A stretch of 6,388 bases of DNA, taken from the NCBI GenBank assembly GCA_030667205.1, contig DAOUWH010000098.1, positions 1 to 6,388 of the forward strand, in the 5' to 3' direction. Each line of letters begins with the position of its first letter. Positions within the stretch are counted from its first letter, which is position 1. The position numbers and the translations under genes were made by a program. The notes beneath the pieces are model-generated. The model saw nothing but the letters and a program-made list of their open reading frames with translations, was not told the DNA's origin and did no database searches. The DNA is from Nitrospirota bacterium. Lineage in GTDB: Bacteria; Nitrospirota; Thermodesulfovibrionia; Thermodesulfovibrionales; JdFR-86. Of this stretch, positions 6,151 to 6,388 are shown in pieces.

Positions 6151-6166
6151 GGGGGCTTCGGCCCCC
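6151..6166 (+). terminator. Terminator hairpin of catalase
   Basis: GGGGGC-TTCG-GCCCCC is a perfect six-base-pair stem with a stable TTCG tetraloop, starting 24 bases after the catalase stop. The tail GTTGTCTTAATG has scattered T rather than a solid run, and no long A run lies on the other side. It would be efficient mainly for the plus strand. Nothing else is seen between here and the repeat at 6228. Confidence 0.7.
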
Positions 6167-6227
6167 GTTGTCTTAATGATTTGTAATGGTAATCCACACA
6201 AGTCACAGTAAGACAGAGTGTTAAGTA

Positions 6228-6378
6228 GTAGGTGAAACTCGCAACCCCCCCCTGCGTGTTACAGAGTGCAGCCGATAAAAAATTAAGAATCCCCCGCTAC
6301 CCCTCCCACATCACAACATCGTCCGTGGTTTCCCTTTTGGAATCGAACTTGTTCATGTGGGACCCGGCATCGGGGTAG
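6228..6378. repeat. Direct repeat copy 2 (right of catalase unit)
   Basis: This is the partner of 4180-4327, in the same orientation and offset by about 2.05 kb. The 42 identical bases are 6248-6289. The copy has a run of eight C (6245-6252) and two or three extra bases near the minus-strand stop. Because the window ends at 6388 the right limit is seen only from the loss of similarity in copy 1 at 4327. Confidence 0.85.
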
Positions 6379-6388
6379 CCCCGTCCCA
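6297..6388 (-). CDS. C-terminal end of an unrecognised minus-strand protein, cut by the window edge
   Basis: The minus-strand frame is open from the right edge and gives 29 codons ending in TAG (6299-6297). It begins GRGYPDAGSHMNKFDS and ends VVMWEG. Coding status is supported by the remnant at 4246-4329, which keeps the same frame and 17 of 26 residues although the DNA has diverged, as expected for paralogues under protein-level selection. The gene converges on catalase. No domain is identifiable from so short a tail. Its 3' flank carries the 42-base conserved block. Confidence 0.65.
   Translation of the reverse strand, partial: GRGYPDAGSHMNKFDSKRETTDDVVMWEG

Overview
This is a bacterial window of about 6.4 kb of mixed base composition. 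No rRNA, tRNA or taxonomic marker is present, so the host cannot be named. A PerR-type operator, a small catalase and a multi-membrane-span GT-C glycosyltransferase would fit an environmental anaerobe or microaerophile, for example of deltaproteobacterial or Nitrospirota type. That placement is inference.

Layout from left to right. (1) Bases 1-1789 hold the 3' part of a large integral-membrane glycosyltransferase of the PMT/ArnT (GT-C) type, followed by a probable hairpin terminator. (2) Bases 1919-4109 hold a compact two-gene operon: a radical SAM enzyme resembling the MJ0619/tetraether-synthase-like group, then a UbiA-family prenyltransferase with a start codon directly at the radical SAM stop. 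A 28-codon TTG-started ORF may precede them with an ATGA overlap. (3) Bases 4110-4608 form a roughly 500-base region with no ordinary gene. It holds a degenerate hairpin, a 148-base repeat containing the broken C-terminal end of a minus-strand gene, a good promoter, a near-perfect PerR box and two tiny ORFs with strong Shine-Dalgarno sequences. (4) Bases 4609-6126 encode a complete clade-3-type haem catalase with a GC-rich terminator hairpin. (5) Bases 6228-6388 hold a second copy of the repeat; here the minus-strand reading frame stays open and runs off the right edge.

The catalase unit is peroxide-stress defence, and its promoter architecture predicts derepression by H2O2 through PerR. It sits between direct repeats made of the 3' ends of two paralogous minus-strand genes. 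The 42 bases just beyond the two stop codons are identical, while the coding tails have diverged. The radical SAM/UbiA pair is the best candidate for an undescribed biochemical module. One enzyme would make or attach a prenyl/polyprenyl chain and the other would carry out radical chemistry on it or on a related lipid, but the substrate cannot be read from sequence.
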